A stretch of 51,846 nucleotides of DNA, from NCBI GenBank assembly GCA_030537595.1, contig JAUNVR010000009.1, forward strand, positions 11,746 through 63,591. The letters are read 5' to 3'. Origin of the DNA: Eubacteriales bacterium (GTDB lineage Bacteria > Bacillota > Clostridia > Saccharofermentanales > DTU023). The translations under genes and the position numbers were made by a program. This document shows, in pieces, positions 26,960-36,596 of the stretch (position 1 is the stretch's first letter; the number at the start of each line of letters is the position of its first letter). The notes below the pieces were generated by a model. It did not search any database, was not told the DNA's origin, and worked only from the letters and a program-made list of their open reading frames with translations.

Positions 26960-28631
26960 AGTTGATTCCTCCTACTTTTTCAGCTCGAGAAAGAGCGCTT
27001 TCACTTCTACTCTTTTGGCCGTGGCGCAAGAGCAAGAAGCAGCCGGCATTGACGGCTACGGTGAGCAGCATGATCCACAGGGCCAGGGCGCTGCCGACAC
27101 TGTACTTGCCGCTTTGAATCAGGTCGAAAAGGACGATGGTGGCAAGTTTTTGGCCGGGATAGACGAGAAAGAGAATGCTCCCGACTGTGGTCATCGTGCT
27201 GGAAAAACTATTGGCAAAGCTGACGAAAAAAGACTCCTTGGCTAAAGGAAAGATGCCATCGCTTAGGAGGCGCAGGCGGCTGCCACCGAGGTCGCGAATC
27301 GAGTTAAAGATCGCCGGGTCGATGGCCCTGACCGCGTCGATCCCGACCTTTGCGGTGAAGGGTAGCTGCTTAAATAAGACATTTAAGATAACAATTAAAG
27401 CGCTGCCTGTGAGCTTTAAGGGCGGGCTGCGAAAGGCGTAGATATAGGCGATTCCAAAGAAGCTGCCCGGGAGGACGTAGGGTAGGCTCGAGAGGAGGTC
27501 GAGGTAATTGCCTAAGCGGCTCTTGCGGAGCTGGACCACGTAGCCGATTAATAGCCCGAGGGCCGCGCCGATGCTTGCTGCGATTAGGGAGTAAAGGACA
27601 GAGCGGAGCATGGCCCCTGAGAGATGGGTGGAGGCGGCGCTGAAGTGGGCCAGGGTGAGGGAGATTTTACCTCGGCTGCGCTGGATAAAGGCTTCAAGGA
27701 TGAGGGCTAGATACTGGAGGGTTAAGGCGCCAAGAAAGAGCGCAGTAAAAGCAGCTAAGAAGCGGTAGAGCAGGCCTTTACGACGGTAGCTCACGGGCGC
27801 TTGCTGGCTAGCTTGGCGGCTTTGGCCGGCGCTGTATTTACGGTAGACGAGGTAGACCAGAATCGAGGGCAGAAAGATTAGAATATTCAGGACTGCCGCC
27901 TTCCCAATATCGCCGTAGGCGACCATATTGAGATAGCTTTCTGTGGCGAGGGTTGAGAACTTCCCACCGATAATTGTCGGGGTGGAGAAGTCAGCCAGGC
28001 TCTTCATGAAATTTAAGAGGGCGACAATGGCAAGCGGTGCCTTCAACTGGCCTAAAATCAGGTCGCGCACAATCTCCCCCGTACTCGCGCCGAGGTCGCG
28101 GGCGCTGTTGATGATAGCCGGATCAATCGAGGCCACGGCAGTACTGATTAAAAGCGCGTGCAAAGAAAGGTAAGAGAGCGCCTGCATTAGAACCACACCC
28201 CAGAGTCCGTAGGGGTTCAAGCTGAGGCCTAAAAGACGGTAGCTAATCAGACCGCGCCGGCCAAAAAGTTGAATATAGCTCAGGGAGCTGACAAAGGGTG
28301 GGGAGATCATGGTCAGCATTAAAAAGAGCTTTAAGGCCCTGCTCAGCCGGGGACTAGAGAGGGCCACGAAAAGTCCGACAATTAAGCTCATCAGGCTACT
28401 AATAAGGCTCGTCAAGAGGCCGTTTAAAACTGAGTTTTGCAGCAGTTTGCGGCTGCTTTTTAAGATCTTTAAAGCGCCGGCAAGACCTGGGCCATCTGGG
28501 GTCCAGAGGCTGTGATAAAAAAGCGCAATGATCGGATAGAGGACAAAGCAAAAAACCGCAGCAAAGACTGCCCAGACGAGGGCAGTCTCGCTACGATTTT
28601 CGAGTCTATTTTGTCGCGCTAAAGAGCTCAA
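26940..28631 (-). CDS. fbpB: Iron-type ABC importer, double-domain permease
   Basis: A 563-residue membrane protein with about 12 hydrophobic segments and two binding-protein-dependent permease domains, the FbpB/SfuB layout. Two EAA-loop motifs that contact the ATPase are seen: SARDLGASTGEIVRDLIL in the first half and SIRDLGGSRLRLLSDGIF in the second. The only workable start is TTG at 28631, 11 bp after the binding-protein stop, with a weak AGG upstream; start is therefore less certain than the gene. Overlaps fbpC by 20 bp. Confidence 0.87.
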   Translation of the reverse strand: MSSLARQNRLENRSETALVWAVFAAVFCFVLYPIIALFYHSLWTPDGPGLAGALKILKSSRKLLQNSVLNGLLTSLISSLMSLIVGLFVALSSPRLSRALKLFLMLTMISPPFVSSLSYIQLFGRRGLISYRLLGLSLNPYGLWGVVLMQALSYLSLHALLISTAVASIDPAIINSARDLGASTGEIVRDLILGQLKAPLAIVALLNFMKSLADFSTPTIIGGKFSTLATESYLNMVAYGDIGKAAVLNILIFLPSILVYLVYRKYSAGQSRQASQQAPVSYRRKGLLYRFLAAFTALFLGALTLQYLALILEAFIQRSRGKISLTLAHFSAASTHLSGAMLRSVLYSLIAASIGAALGLLIGYVVQLRKSRLGNYLDLLSSLPYVLPGSFFGIAYIYAFRSPPLKLTGSALIVILNVLFKQLPFTAKVGIDAVRAIDPAIFNSIRDLGGSRLRLLSDGIFPLAKESFFVSFANSFSSTMTTVGSILFLVYPGQKLATIVLFDLIQSGKYSVGSALALWIMLLTVAVNAGCFLLLRHGQKSRSESALSRAEKVGGINYVPRLD

Positions 28632-28642
28632 GCTGAACTAGC

Positions 28643-29746
28643 CTATTCTTCACCTGTCAGCTCAGCCCAGCGTTCGAGAATTTCTGCACGCTTGCTGCCA
28701 AACTCGGGTAGCTTCTCAGCGATTAGCTTTGCTGGATCGAGGCCTAAGTCAAAGCCCTTAATCCCAGGCTTAATCATCTGATGCCCATCCTTGCCGTCGA
28801 GGCGGGCGAGCTCTTCTTGGATCTCGTCCCGGAGCATGAAGTCGATAAAGGCCTTGGCAATATCTGCGCCCGGGGCATCTTTAAAGACTGCAACTCCCTC
28901 CGGCACCCAGGGGATTCCGTCGCTCGGATAAACCACAGTCAAATCGTGCTCTTGCGCCGCGTCGAAGGCGGACTTATCCGCCGGGATAATGCCGATTGCA
29001 AATTCGCCAGCCACCGTTTTTTCTTGGGGATCCTTACCGCGCTTACCGTAGAAGGGGATGTTCTGATCGAGCTTTTCGAAGTAAGCCCAGCCCGCTTCTT
29101 CGCCGAGGAGGTCGAGGACTCCCTTGACCGCAGCGAACATTGTGCCGCTAACTGCCGGCGTACTCATAATTACCTCATCGGCGTATTTCGGATCAGCTAA
29201 TTCAGCCCAGCTTTGGGGTACGGGTAGATTCTTTTCAGCAAGGATTTGATTATTGGCCAAAAAGCCGACCACGGTTATCCCTTTGGCAATCCAGTAGCCT
29301 TCGGGATCCTTAAACTTCGGATCAATCTCAGCTGCGCCTTGCGGCTCGAAAGGCTCGAGGATACCCTCGGCTTTGGCCGTGATAAAGGCATCTAAACCGC
29401 CGCCAAACCAGAGGTCAGCCATGGCCTTACCCTCGGCCTGGATCCTGGATAAAACCTCACCAGAGCTCATCGAGAGGAATTCGACATTGGCGCCAGTTTC
29501 GGCCGTGAAAAGTGCAAAGAGCTCAGAGTATTTCTCCGAGGTCGCGACCACATTAAGGCTGCGGCCAGCAAAGGGCAGCTCAGCCTCGGAAGTATTGGCT
29601 GCTGGGGTCTCAGCATCCGCAGCTTCTAAAGCAGCGTCGGCTGCATTAGCCTCGGTATTTTTTTCTGCCTGCTGAGAATTCGTACAGGCAAAAAGACAGA
29701 AGCTCATGCAGCTCAGAAGGATTAAAAGCCAGGCAATTTTTTTCAT
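28643..29746 (-). CDS. fbpA: Iron-type ABC importer, substrate-binding lipoprotein
   Basis: A 367-residue extracellular lipoprotein. MKKIAWLLILL starts a signal peptide with lipobox LFAC, Cys21 being the lipid-modified residue; an Ala/Glu-rich tether follows (about 22-55). The mature part fits the Fe(III)/AfuA-type binding proteins (LNVVATSEKYSEL, GEVLSRIQAEGKAMADLWFGGG, AKAEGILEPF). The frame opens 15 codons earlier, but the signal peptide fixes the ATG at 29746; AAAGGA is about 14 bases away. Related proteins bind phosphonate or polyamines, so iron is likely, not proven. No Fur box was recognised. Confidence 0.85.
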   Translation of the reverse strand: MKKIAWLLILLSCMSFCLFACTNSQQAEKNTEANAADAALEAADAETPAANTSEAELPFAGRSLNVVATSEKYSELFALFTAETGANVEFLSMSSGEVLSRIQAEGKAMADLWFGGGLDAFITAKAEGILEPFEPQGAAEIDPKFKDPEGYWIAKGITVVGFLANNQILAEKNLPVPQSWAELADPKYADEVIMSTPAVSGTMFAAVKGVLDLLGEEAGWAYFEKLDQNIPFYGKRGKDPQEKTVAGEFAIGIIPADKSAFDAAQEHDLTVVYPSDGIPWVPEGVAVFKDAPGADIAKAFIDFMLRDEIQEELARLDGKDGHQMIKPGIKGFDLGLDPAKLIAEKLPEFGSKRAEILERWAELTGEE

Positions 29747-29810
29747 CGTCTTTACTAAGTTCCTTTCGCAATTAATTTTTAAGCTTAGCAATCCTATGTA
29801 TAGCCTTTTT

Positions 29811-29829
29811 ATTAGGCTAAATCTAGGAT
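29811..29829 (-). promoter_or_regulatory. Inverted repeat in the fbpA upstream region
   Basis: TAGCCT (29811-29816) and AGGCTA (29824-29829) with a 7-nt AT spacer form a perfect inverted repeat. On the minus strand it runs into TATACA, a possible -10, so it could be an operator. Regulator unknown. Confidence 0.35.
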
Positions 29830-29946
29830 CATTCTGGATTCAGATAAATCGCGGCTTTTTAGACTCTCATTTATTGGCTTTTTCGATTAATCTAGAAAAT
29901 AATTCGGAAAAATCTCGGCGCTTGCGTTAAACTAAAGAAGTTAGCA

Positions 29947-29962
29947 TTGACAAACTTTGACA
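29947..29962 (+). promoter_or_regulatory. Paired TTGACA elements upstream of the DUF438 gene
   Basis: TTGACA at 29947-29952 and again at 29957-29962, a 10-bp step (one helical turn). Either could be a -35 box, though no strong -10 lies 17 bp on; together they could be a direct-repeat binding site. Confidence 0.3.
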
Positions 29963-30012
29963 GCTAGAAGGCTGAATTTTTAACTGAGTTGTGAGCTAAT
30001 GGAGGTATCAAA

Positions 30013-31596
30013 ATGAGTGATATGAAGTTATTCGTGCCAGAATATGATGAAGAAAAGTTAAAATATTTGATCAAAATCAAGGAGCAATATAATGCCGGGG
30101 AGCTAGATCTCGAGACCGCCCGGGCACAATTAAAGGCCAAGGTTGGCTCTTTAAAGCCCTATGAGATTGCCCTAGCTGAGCAGGAGTTAGAGGAAATTGA
30201 GGACGATGAGTGTCGGAAGGAAGATATCCAAAAGATGCTCGAGCTCTTTGAGGGAATCATGGATACGACCCAGCCGGAGCTGCCGGAGGATCACCCACTG
30301 AGCTGCTATTATCGGGAAAATGCCGAGCTCGAAAAAATCCTCTTGGAAATTGAAGACCTAGTCCAGTATCCCCTAATTAAGAATCAGTGGCTGGAGCTTT
30401 ACGAGCGTCTAGCCCAGTTTAAAATCCACCTCTCCCGGAAGCAGAACCAACTCTACTCGATACTTGAGCAGAAAGGCTTTGACCGGCCGACTACGACCAT
30501 GTGGCTTCTGGATAACTTTGTCCGCGATGAAATCAATCAAGCCCGCGAGCTTTTAGATGCTGATCGTGACGAGGACTTTATCGCGCGGCAAGAGACTCTA
30601 GTTGCAGACTTGCGTGACCTGATGCAGAAGGAAGAAACTGTGCTCTATCCGACTTCTTTAGTGATGATTAAGCCGGAGGAGTTCGAGGCGATGAAATCTG
30701 GAGACCATGAAATCGGTTTTGCCTGGATTCAATCGCCAGCAGAGAGTGCCAAGCCGGCCGCCGCAGCTCCTCTGAGTGAGGCTCAGGCAGCTCCAGCCGA
30801 GGATTTTAAGGCCGAGCTGACAGAGCTTTTGGCCAAGCATGGATATAATGTCCAAGGCGATAAGGAATATGATGTGGCGATGGGTAAGCTCAGCCTAGAG
30901 CAGATCAACCTGATCTATAAGCACTTGCCAGTTGACCTCTCCTATGTCGATGAGCATGAGATTGTGAAGTTTTACTCGGATACGGCTCACCGGGTCTTCC
31001 CTCGAAGTAAGAATGTAATCGGCCGTGATGTCAAAAACTGTCACCCCCGCTCGAGCGTCCATATCGTCGAGGAAATTATCGAAAAGTTTAGATCCGGCGA
31101 AAAGGATTCGGCCGAGTTTTGGATTAATAAGCCGGGCCTCTTTATTTACATTTACTACACCGCAGTTCGTGATGAGTCAGGAAAGTTTCGCGGTGTCCTC
31201 GAGATGATGCAAGATTGCACGCATATTCGGAGTCTCGTCGGCTCGCAAACTCTTCTGACCTGGGGCCAGGAGCAGGCTGAGGCGGCGCCTGAAGATTCAG
31301 CTTTAGAGGAGTCTGAGGAGCCAAAGGCAGAAGTGGCAGCTGAAAGTGAAGGCTCGCCTAGCCCAATTGACCCAGAGAATTTGCAGCCCGAGACAATGCT
31401 CAAGGATTTATTAGCTCAGTACCCTTGGCTAAAGGAGGCGCTGGCTGAACTCAATCCAAAGTTCAAGATGCTCCAGACCCCACTGGCTAGAGTGATGCTA
31501 CCAAAGGCTACGCTCAGGGCGATGAGTGAGCGCAGTGGCATGGAGCTAGATAGTTTAATTGCTGGAATTCAGGAATTAATCAAAAAGCAGGGCTAA
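30013..31596 (+). CDS. DUF438 / hemerythrin-like / PAS / DUF1858 multidomain protein
   Basis: A 527-residue soluble protein. Order: DUF438 (about 1-90); hemerythrin-like helical part (about 95-215) with HPLSCYYREN, IHLSRKQNQLYSILEQKGF and LMQKEETVLYP; linker; PAS domain (about 300-400) with SYVDEHEIVKFYSD, FPRSKNVIGRDVKNCHP and AEFWINKPGLFIYI; acidic linker; C-terminal DUF1858-like part (about 465-527). Such proteins occur in anaerobes and are thought to sense redox or gas ligands. Several hemerythrin ligand positions look changed (KQN for the usual KEN; second His of HPxH missing). No output domain is present. GGAGG precedes the ATG. Stands alone between divergent and convergent neighbours. 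Confidence 0.85.
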   Translation: MSDMKLFVPEYDEEKLKYLIKIKEQYNAGELDLETARAQLKAKVGSLKPYEIALAEQELEEIEDDECRKEDIQKMLELFEGIMDTTQPELPEDHPLSCYYRENAELEKILLEIEDLVQYPLIKNQWLELYERLAQFKIHLSRKQNQLYSILEQKGFDRPTTTMWLLDNFVRDEINQARELLDADRDEDFIARQETLVADLRDLMQKEETVLYPTSLVMIKPEEFEAMKSGDHEIGFAWIQSPAESAKPAAAAPLSEAQAAPAEDFKAELTELLAKHGYNVQGDKEYDVAMGKLSLEQINLIYKHLPVDLSYVDEHEIVKFYSDTAHRVFPRSKNVIGRDVKNCHPRSSVHIVEEIIEKFRSGEKDSAEFWINKPGLFIYIYYTAVRDESGKFRGVLEMMQDCTHIRSLVGSQTLLTWGQEQAEAAPEDSALEESEEPKAEVAAESEGSPSPIDPENLQPETMLKDLLAQYPWLKEALAELNPKFKMLQTPLARVMLPKATLRAMSERSGMELDSLIAGIQELIKKQG

Positions 31597-31622
31597 GCTG
31601 AATAAGAGCGAGGCAAATAAAG

Positions 31623-31660
31623 AGGGCAGGTGTCAAATAACACCTGCCCTTTATAATTTT
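31623..31660. terminator. Bidirectional terminator between the DUF438 gene and the ABC exporter
   Basis: Perfect 11-bp stem (31623-31633 with 31640-31650), followed on plus by TTATAATTTTC and on minus by CTTTATTTG. It lies between convergent genes. Confidence 0.85.
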
Positions 31661-31694
31661 CTTTTGGCTTTACTTAAAGCCTTCTAGCCCGAGT

Positions 31695-33521
31695 TTAATT
31701 GTGCTTACTCAGGACCTGGTCTAGGGCCAGCAGTTTCTCTTCTTCGGTATCGACTAATTCCTTGTAGAGCGGGCTTTCGCTCATCAATTCATTGTGTGTA
31801 CCGGTGGCCGAGAGTTCACCCGAATCCATGACCCAAATTAAGTCGGCATCTCTGACCTCGTGAATCTTATGTGCGATTTCAACTGAGGTTCTGCCCTGCT
31901 TCAGGCGGAGGAGTGAGGTCTTAATCTCATCAGCGGTTTCTGCGTCGAGCGCTGAGCTAACCTCGTCGAGGAGGAGCAGCTTAGGATCTTGCAGGAAGAG
32001 TCTGGCGATGGCCACACGTTGGCGCTGACCGCCGGAAATCTGGCTACCGTATTCACCGACCTGGGTATCTAGCCCATTGCGGAAATCCTTTGCGACGTCG
32101 AGTCCGGCATCGGCAGCAGCCTTAATGATTTCATCGTCACTGACCTTGCGGTCGATTCCGTAAAGCATATTATCCCGAACCGTACCGTGGAAGAGGACGG
32201 GATCTTGAGAAGCGTAACCAATCGAGCTACGCCATTCACCGAGGGCAAAGTTATCTGCTGCTTCATCATCGAGGCGAATCTGCCCTTGCTGGGGCTGGTA
32301 AAGTCTCAGCAAGATGTTGAAGAGGGTGGTCTTACCGGAGCCTGAAGGTCCTAAAAGAGCAACTCTGGTACCGAGTTTCAAAGAACCGGTGATTGCTTTA
32401 AGAACATCTTTCTGGCGATAGGCAAAGCTGACATTGTCGAGTAAGAGATTGTTTGCTTCGTCGAAGCCGACGACAGAGCTCTTACCTTCGAGATTTTCAC
32501 GCTCGGCGTCAAAGAGGGTTGAAATCTTGGTGACTGAACCTTTGACGGTACGCAGGCTCTGGTAGTACGAAATGTACTGGATAAAGTAGTTGTTAATGCC
32601 GCTCGTGTAGGAGTGCATGGTAACTAACATGGCCGGAGCGAGCTGGCCGCGCTGAATCAGGACAGCACCGTAGATCAGGGTAATACCGGTTAAGAGTGCC
32701 TGGGTTGAAGATCTTAAAGGCACTGCATAGGTGTCGACGAACCAACGCTTGACCCGTGAGCGGAAGTGCTGGTCGGTAAAGGCGTCGGTTGCCCTATCTT
32801 CTTCCTCTTCCTTACTGAAGACTTTGACCAATTTTAGCTTGCCATAGTGCTCGGCAAAGAAGCCGATCAGGCGAGCTTGCATTAATTGGACCATCCGCTG
32901 GGTCTTTTCCAGCATTCCGCCGGTGATAAAGGCGACCAGGATCAGGTAGGGGAAGGTCATGAAGACTGCCTTGGTGAACTGGTTACTGATGGTCCACATG
33001 GTTTTCAAGGTCAGGTAGAAGGTATAGGTCATCGTGACGAGCCGGAGGGTTGCATCGATAATATTGGCGATGAAGGCCGGGTCGTGGGTGATACGTGAAA
33101 TCAGGTTCAGATCGTCATCATCTCTGTGCACGATTAGGGGGACTCTTAGAATCTGCTCCCAGCTGACTTCACGTGCTCTTCTGGTGGTGATGTTATTGGC
33201 ATAGATGGCCAAGGCGCTGGTTACGTTAAAGGAAATCATCACGCCGATAGACAGGATGATGTAGCGCACAATCATCGAGTTATCGAACTCACCGAACATA
33301 ATTGCATCTAAGGTTTCACCGAGCTTCATCGGCAGGGCGACGGTCGCTCTGGAGACAAAAATGCTGATGATAAAGATTCCGATATACAGTAGCCAGGGTA
33401 CTCTAATTTCCTTAATTAATTGGAAGAAGAGGCGCCAGGGGACGTTTTTCTTTGGCGTAGGAATTGGAGCCTTCGCCTGTTTTACTTCAATAGTTTCAAG
33501 CTCAGGTCGCTTAGCTTTCAT
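31695..33521 (-). CDS. Heterodimeric ABC exporter, subunit 2
   Basis: A 608-residue half-transporter: six membrane segments (about residues 30-330) fused to an ATPase domain with Walker A GPSGSGKTT, signature ISGGQRQRVAIAR, Walker B LLLLDEVSSALD and switch His in IAHKIHEV. The frame is open from 33542, but AAAGGA suits the ATG at 33521, which overlaps the partner's stop by 11 bp. Together with the gene at 33511-35277 it makes an MdlAB/LmrCD-like pair exporting drugs, lipids or peptides; substrate unknown. Ends at a terminator. Confidence 0.88.
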   Translation of the reverse strand: MKAKRPELETIEVKQAKAPIPTPKKNVPWRLFFQLIKEIRVPWLLYIGIFIISIFVSRATVALPMKLGETLDAIMFGEFDNSMIVRYIILSIGVMISFNVTSALAIYANNITTRRAREVSWEQILRVPLIVHRDDDDLNLISRITHDPAFIANIIDATLRLVTMTYTFYLTLKTMWTISNQFTKAVFMTFPYLILVAFITGGMLEKTQRMVQLMQARLIGFFAEHYGKLKLVKVFSKEEEEDRATDAFTDQHFRSRVKRWFVDTYAVPLRSSTQALLTGITLIYGAVLIQRGQLAPAMLVTMHSYTSGINNYFIQYISYYQSLRTVKGSVTKISTLFDAERENLEGKSSVVGFDEANNLLLDNVSFAYRQKDVLKAITGSLKLGTRVALLGPSGSGKTTLFNILLRLYQPQQGQIRLDDEAADNFALGEWRSSIGYASQDPVLFHGTVRDNMLYGIDRKVSDDEIIKAAADAGLDVAKDFRNGLDTQVGEYGSQISGGQRQRVAIARLFLQDPKLLLLDEVSSALDAETADEIKTSLLRLKQGRTSVEIAHKIHEVRDADLIWVMDSGELSATGTHNELMSESPLYKELVDTEEEKLLALDQVLSKHN

Positions 33522-35277
33522 AGGCCACATCCTTTCTGTCAACTGTCAAGTCCATGATATTAGCGAAATCAGGAATCTTAATCAGTTCGGCTAAAGTACC
33601 GTAGTGGGCTTTACCCTCCTGCAAGTAAAGGATATGATCGGCCCGCAATAAAGTTGCGAGATCGTGGCTGACCAAGATGGTAATTCGGCCATCTGCATAC
33701 TGGTCAATTGCATCTTCAACTTGTTTTTCACTGATCTTGTCGAGTGAGGCAGTAGGTTCGTCATAGACCGCAACAGGAGCTTCTTTAAGGAAGGCTCTGG
33801 CCAAGGCTAGACGCTGTTTCTGACCACCGGAGAGACGTTTGCCGTCAATTCCTACGTCGTGGTCGAGACCGCCTTCTAACTCGCTCAGTAATTCTTCTGC
33901 CGCAGCGAGGGTTAAGACATCGGCGATATCCTCGTCCGAAACCTCGTGCTGCACACCGTAGAGAACGTTTTCTCTAACTGTATTAGAGAGTAAGGGGGCA
34001 TCCTGCAAGACAACTGAGAAGAGATCGCGGTAGCTTCTCAAGCTGAATTCGGAAATATTCTCACCATTGAGGAGAATCTCCCCTTCGTAACCGGGGTAAA
34101 GACGCATCAGAATATTCAGTAAGGTAGTTTTACCGCTGCCACTCTTACCGACGATTGCGAGTCTTTCACCGCGCTGAATCTTAAAGTTCAGATTGCTGAG
34201 AATGGGCTGTCCTTCATGATAGGCAAAGGAGACATCTTTAAACTCGATTGCGGAGATATCCTGAGGAGCTTCGCGGCCGACTGTCAGTTCTTCGGTCGGC
34301 ATCTCGAACATTTCACCGATTCTCTGTGAGGCACCCTGGGCACCCTTGATTAGATAGTAGAAGTTACCGAAGTCAAAGAGTAAGGTGACGCCGATTTGGG
34401 CGTACATCATGAACTCGACCCACTGGTCCAGTCCGATTTGACCCTTTGACATGGCCCAGATACCGAGACCCATGGTAATCAGAGTCTGAATCAGTTCCAA
34501 GATAGATTCGAGCGGCATTTTCAGCCATTCCAACCAGCCCATCCGGATGTCGGCACGGTAGAGCTCGTTAATCTTCTCTTTACCGCGAACTAATTCAAAA
34601 TCTTCTGTGTGTTTCGCCTTAATGAAGGGAACGTTGTGCAGGAGCTCGGATAAGTGGCCTGTGACCTTTGATAACTTAGCCTGTAAGCCATAAGTCGTCT
34701 TATAAGAGAAGCGACCGTACAGGAAGTTTAAGATAAAGAAGACCGGGAGGTTAATCAGCTGGGCCTTGAAGAGTAAGGGGCTGATTTCATAGATCATCTT
34801 CATCATTGTGTAGAAGGTTGTGATCGCCGGAATAAAGCCGATTAGTACGTAGACTAGGGATTGCGACAGTTTCATACTGTCGTTGGCTGTCCGAGAAATC
34901 ATCTCACCACTACCGATTTCATCGACTAATTGCATCGATGAACGGCTCATCTTACGCCAAACTTGACGCTGCAGGCGACGGTCAATCAAGCCGATGGCGA
35001 GGTTTGACATGAATGTTTGAATCGCATCGACGATGATTCCACCGACGATTAAAGCGATCAGAATCCAGCCGAGTCTGGTCATGTCAATCTGCACATCAGG
35101 GTTGCCTAAAGCGAAAATTTGGCTGAAGTACTGGGGCTTCAGTAATGAAATCTTCCGGCCGCCCATTGCTACAGCAAAGGTGGCAATTAACAGGAGAATA
35201 GTTTTCCCTGAGATTGCCCGGCGTGAGAGATCAAAGAAAGAAGCCCATACACCTTTTCGTTTGTGCTCTTTATGCAT
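33511..35277 (-). CDS. Heterodimeric ABC exporter, subunit 1
   Basis: A 588-residue half-transporter with six membrane segments in the first 320 residues and an ATPase domain: Walker A GKSGSGKTT, signature LSGGQKQRLALAR, Walker B VAVYDEPTASLD and switch His in LVSHDLATLL. GAGGAAATTT precedes the ATG. It is first in a two-gene operon, overlapping its partner by 11 bp. Both ATP sites look intact in sequence, unlike LmrCD-type pairs with one degenerate site. Substrate not inferable. Confidence 0.88.
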   Translation of the reverse strand: MHKEHKRKGVWASFFDLSRRAISGKTILLLIATFAVAMGGRKISLLKPQYFSQIFALGNPDVQIDMTRLGWILIALIVGGIIVDAIQTFMSNLAIGLIDRRLQRQVWRKMSRSSMQLVDEIGSGEMISRTANDSMKLSQSLVYVLIGFIPAITTFYTMMKMIYEISPLLFKAQLINLPVFFILNFLYGRFSYKTTYGLQAKLSKVTGHLSELLHNVPFIKAKHTEDFELVRGKEKINELYRADIRMGWLEWLKMPLESILELIQTLITMGLGIWAMSKGQIGLDQWVEFMMYAQIGVTLLFDFGNFYYLIKGAQGASQRIGEMFEMPTEELTVGREAPQDISAIEFKDVSFAYHEGQPILSNLNFKIQRGERLAIVGKSGSGKTTLLNILMRLYPGYEGEILLNGENISEFSLRSYRDLFSVVLQDAPLLSNTVRENVLYGVQHEVSDEDIADVLTLAAAEELLSELEGGLDHDVGIDGKRLSGGQKQRLALARAFLKEAPVAVYDEPTASLDKISEKQVEDAIDQYADGRITILVSHDLATLLRADHILYLQEGKAHYGTLAELIKIPDFANIMDLTVDRKDVAYES

Positions 35278-35378
35278 AAAATTTCCTCTCTTTTATCTAC
35301 GGCATATTTCTTGCAGTCTGTATAGCATAGCTTAAAAAGCTGCACAAATAAAGTTGGATTCAGTCTGATATATTAGAC

Positions 35379-35422
35379 AAAAAGACTTGAAAGGCAGGCA
35401 GATGGAGCTTTTGCCAGCCTTC
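35379..35422 (-). terminator. Terminator downstream of the YihY-family gene
   Basis: Imperfect stem GAAAGGCAGGCA (35389-35400) with TGCCAGCCTTC (35412-35422), followed on minus by CAAGTCTTTTTG. Confidence 0.65.
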
Positions 35423-35486
35423 AAACTTTAGCTAAATAGCCGAAAATAGAAGGCTGTGAAAGCAAGTTTAATTCGGAATTTTCACC

Positions 35487-36440
35487 CTAGTTTGAGCTAG
35501 AAATAGAGTCGATTAGCTTTTGCTGTTTTCGGGACTGCAAAATTAGCTGCTTATGGAAGATTGCGCCGCTCAGTAAGATCAGGGCACAGAGGTAGAGCCA
35601 GAGCATTAAGGCGAGAATACCAGTCAGCGAACCGAGGACAAAGGAGTAGCGGGTTTGGCTCGCGAGAAAAAGACCAAAGCCCTGTGAGCTCAGGAGCCAG
35701 AGGATTGAGGCAATTGCGCCGACAAAGAAGGCTTGGCGGAAGCGGCCAGCCTTGCCAGAACTACTGTAGTAGAGGCTGGCAAAGAGCAGACTGAGGTAGA
35801 GTAGGCCAAAGAGGTAGGATAAGCTCTCAATTAAAATTAGCGAGTGCTGCAGTTCTAAAAACTCAGTCAAAAGCTCTAAAGCGTACTTGCCAAAGGAGAG
35901 TAAAAGGAGCAAGAAGACGACTGAGCTGACCAGAATTAAGATAATCACTAAGGCTAAAAGACGGCGGATAAACATGGTCGAGCGACCTTTGACCCGCTCA
36001 TAGATGTCGTAAAGACTCGCCATTAAAACATTAATGCCTTTCGAAGCTGCCCAGACCAGGGAGAGAAAGCCAATTAAGCCAAAGGAGAGGCTGTCACTTT
36101 TTTCGATATTTTGAAAAATGGCTCCGAGCACATTCATCACGGACTGGGGAAGGAGATTTTGCAGTTCCTTGGAAAGTAAGCCAATTTCTAAAGAGGCGCT
36201 AAAGCGCGAGATTACCGAGGCGAGCATCAGGCAGAGTGGAAAGAGGGAAAAAATCATGAAGAAGGCCAGGGAAGAAGCCTGGCGACTGAGTTTTTGCCGG
36301 CCAAAATCTTCTAAAAAACCGCGCCAGAAACAAAATGCCGAGCTGCTTTCACTGCAGTCTCTGCCGGCCCAGTCTGCTATTTTGTGCTCGTAGTTTTTAA
36401 GTCTTTGGCCGAGCTTATTTTTACCATCTTTTTCCACCAT
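35487..36440 (-). CDS. YihY/BrkB (UPF0761) family inner membrane protein
   Basis: A 317-residue integral membrane protein with about six hydrophobic segments starting near residue 57. Family features: LSRQASSLAFFMIFSLFPL near the first helix, FGLIGFLSLVWAASKGINVLM, and a closing GSLTGILALMLWLYL helix. Once called ribonuclease BN in error; the real function is unknown. GAGGAG precedes the ATG. It has a charged N-terminal cytoplasmic part of about 50 residues. Not in an operon with the exporter downstream, from which it is separated by a terminator. Confidence 0.85.
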   Translation of the reverse strand: MVEKDGKNKLGQRLKNYEHKIADWAGRDCSESSSAFCFWRGFLEDFGRQKLSRQASSLAFFMIFSLFPLCLMLASVISRFSASLEIGLLSKELQNLLPQSVMNVLGAIFQNIEKSDSLSFGLIGFLSLVWAASKGINVLMASLYDIYERVKGRSTMFIRRLLALVIILILVSSVVFLLLLLSFGKYALELLTEFLELQHSLILIESLSYLFGLLYLSLLFASLYYSSSGKAGRFRQAFFVGAIASILWLLSSQGFGLFLASQTRYSFVLGSLTGILALMLWLYLCALILLSGAIFHKQLILQSRKQQKLIDSISSSN

Positions 36441-36596
36441 TAAATCTCCTCAGGAATTGCCTATATGGTACAATAGAGCTGGTATTTTTCAAATCTTAAA
36501 AGCAAAAGGAGCAGCTGGAACTGCTGCTTTTTGAGCTTTGTTCTAGCTTCGAATGAGCTGCTTTGTGGCTGTCTTAGTGGGTGGGAGGAGATTGGC

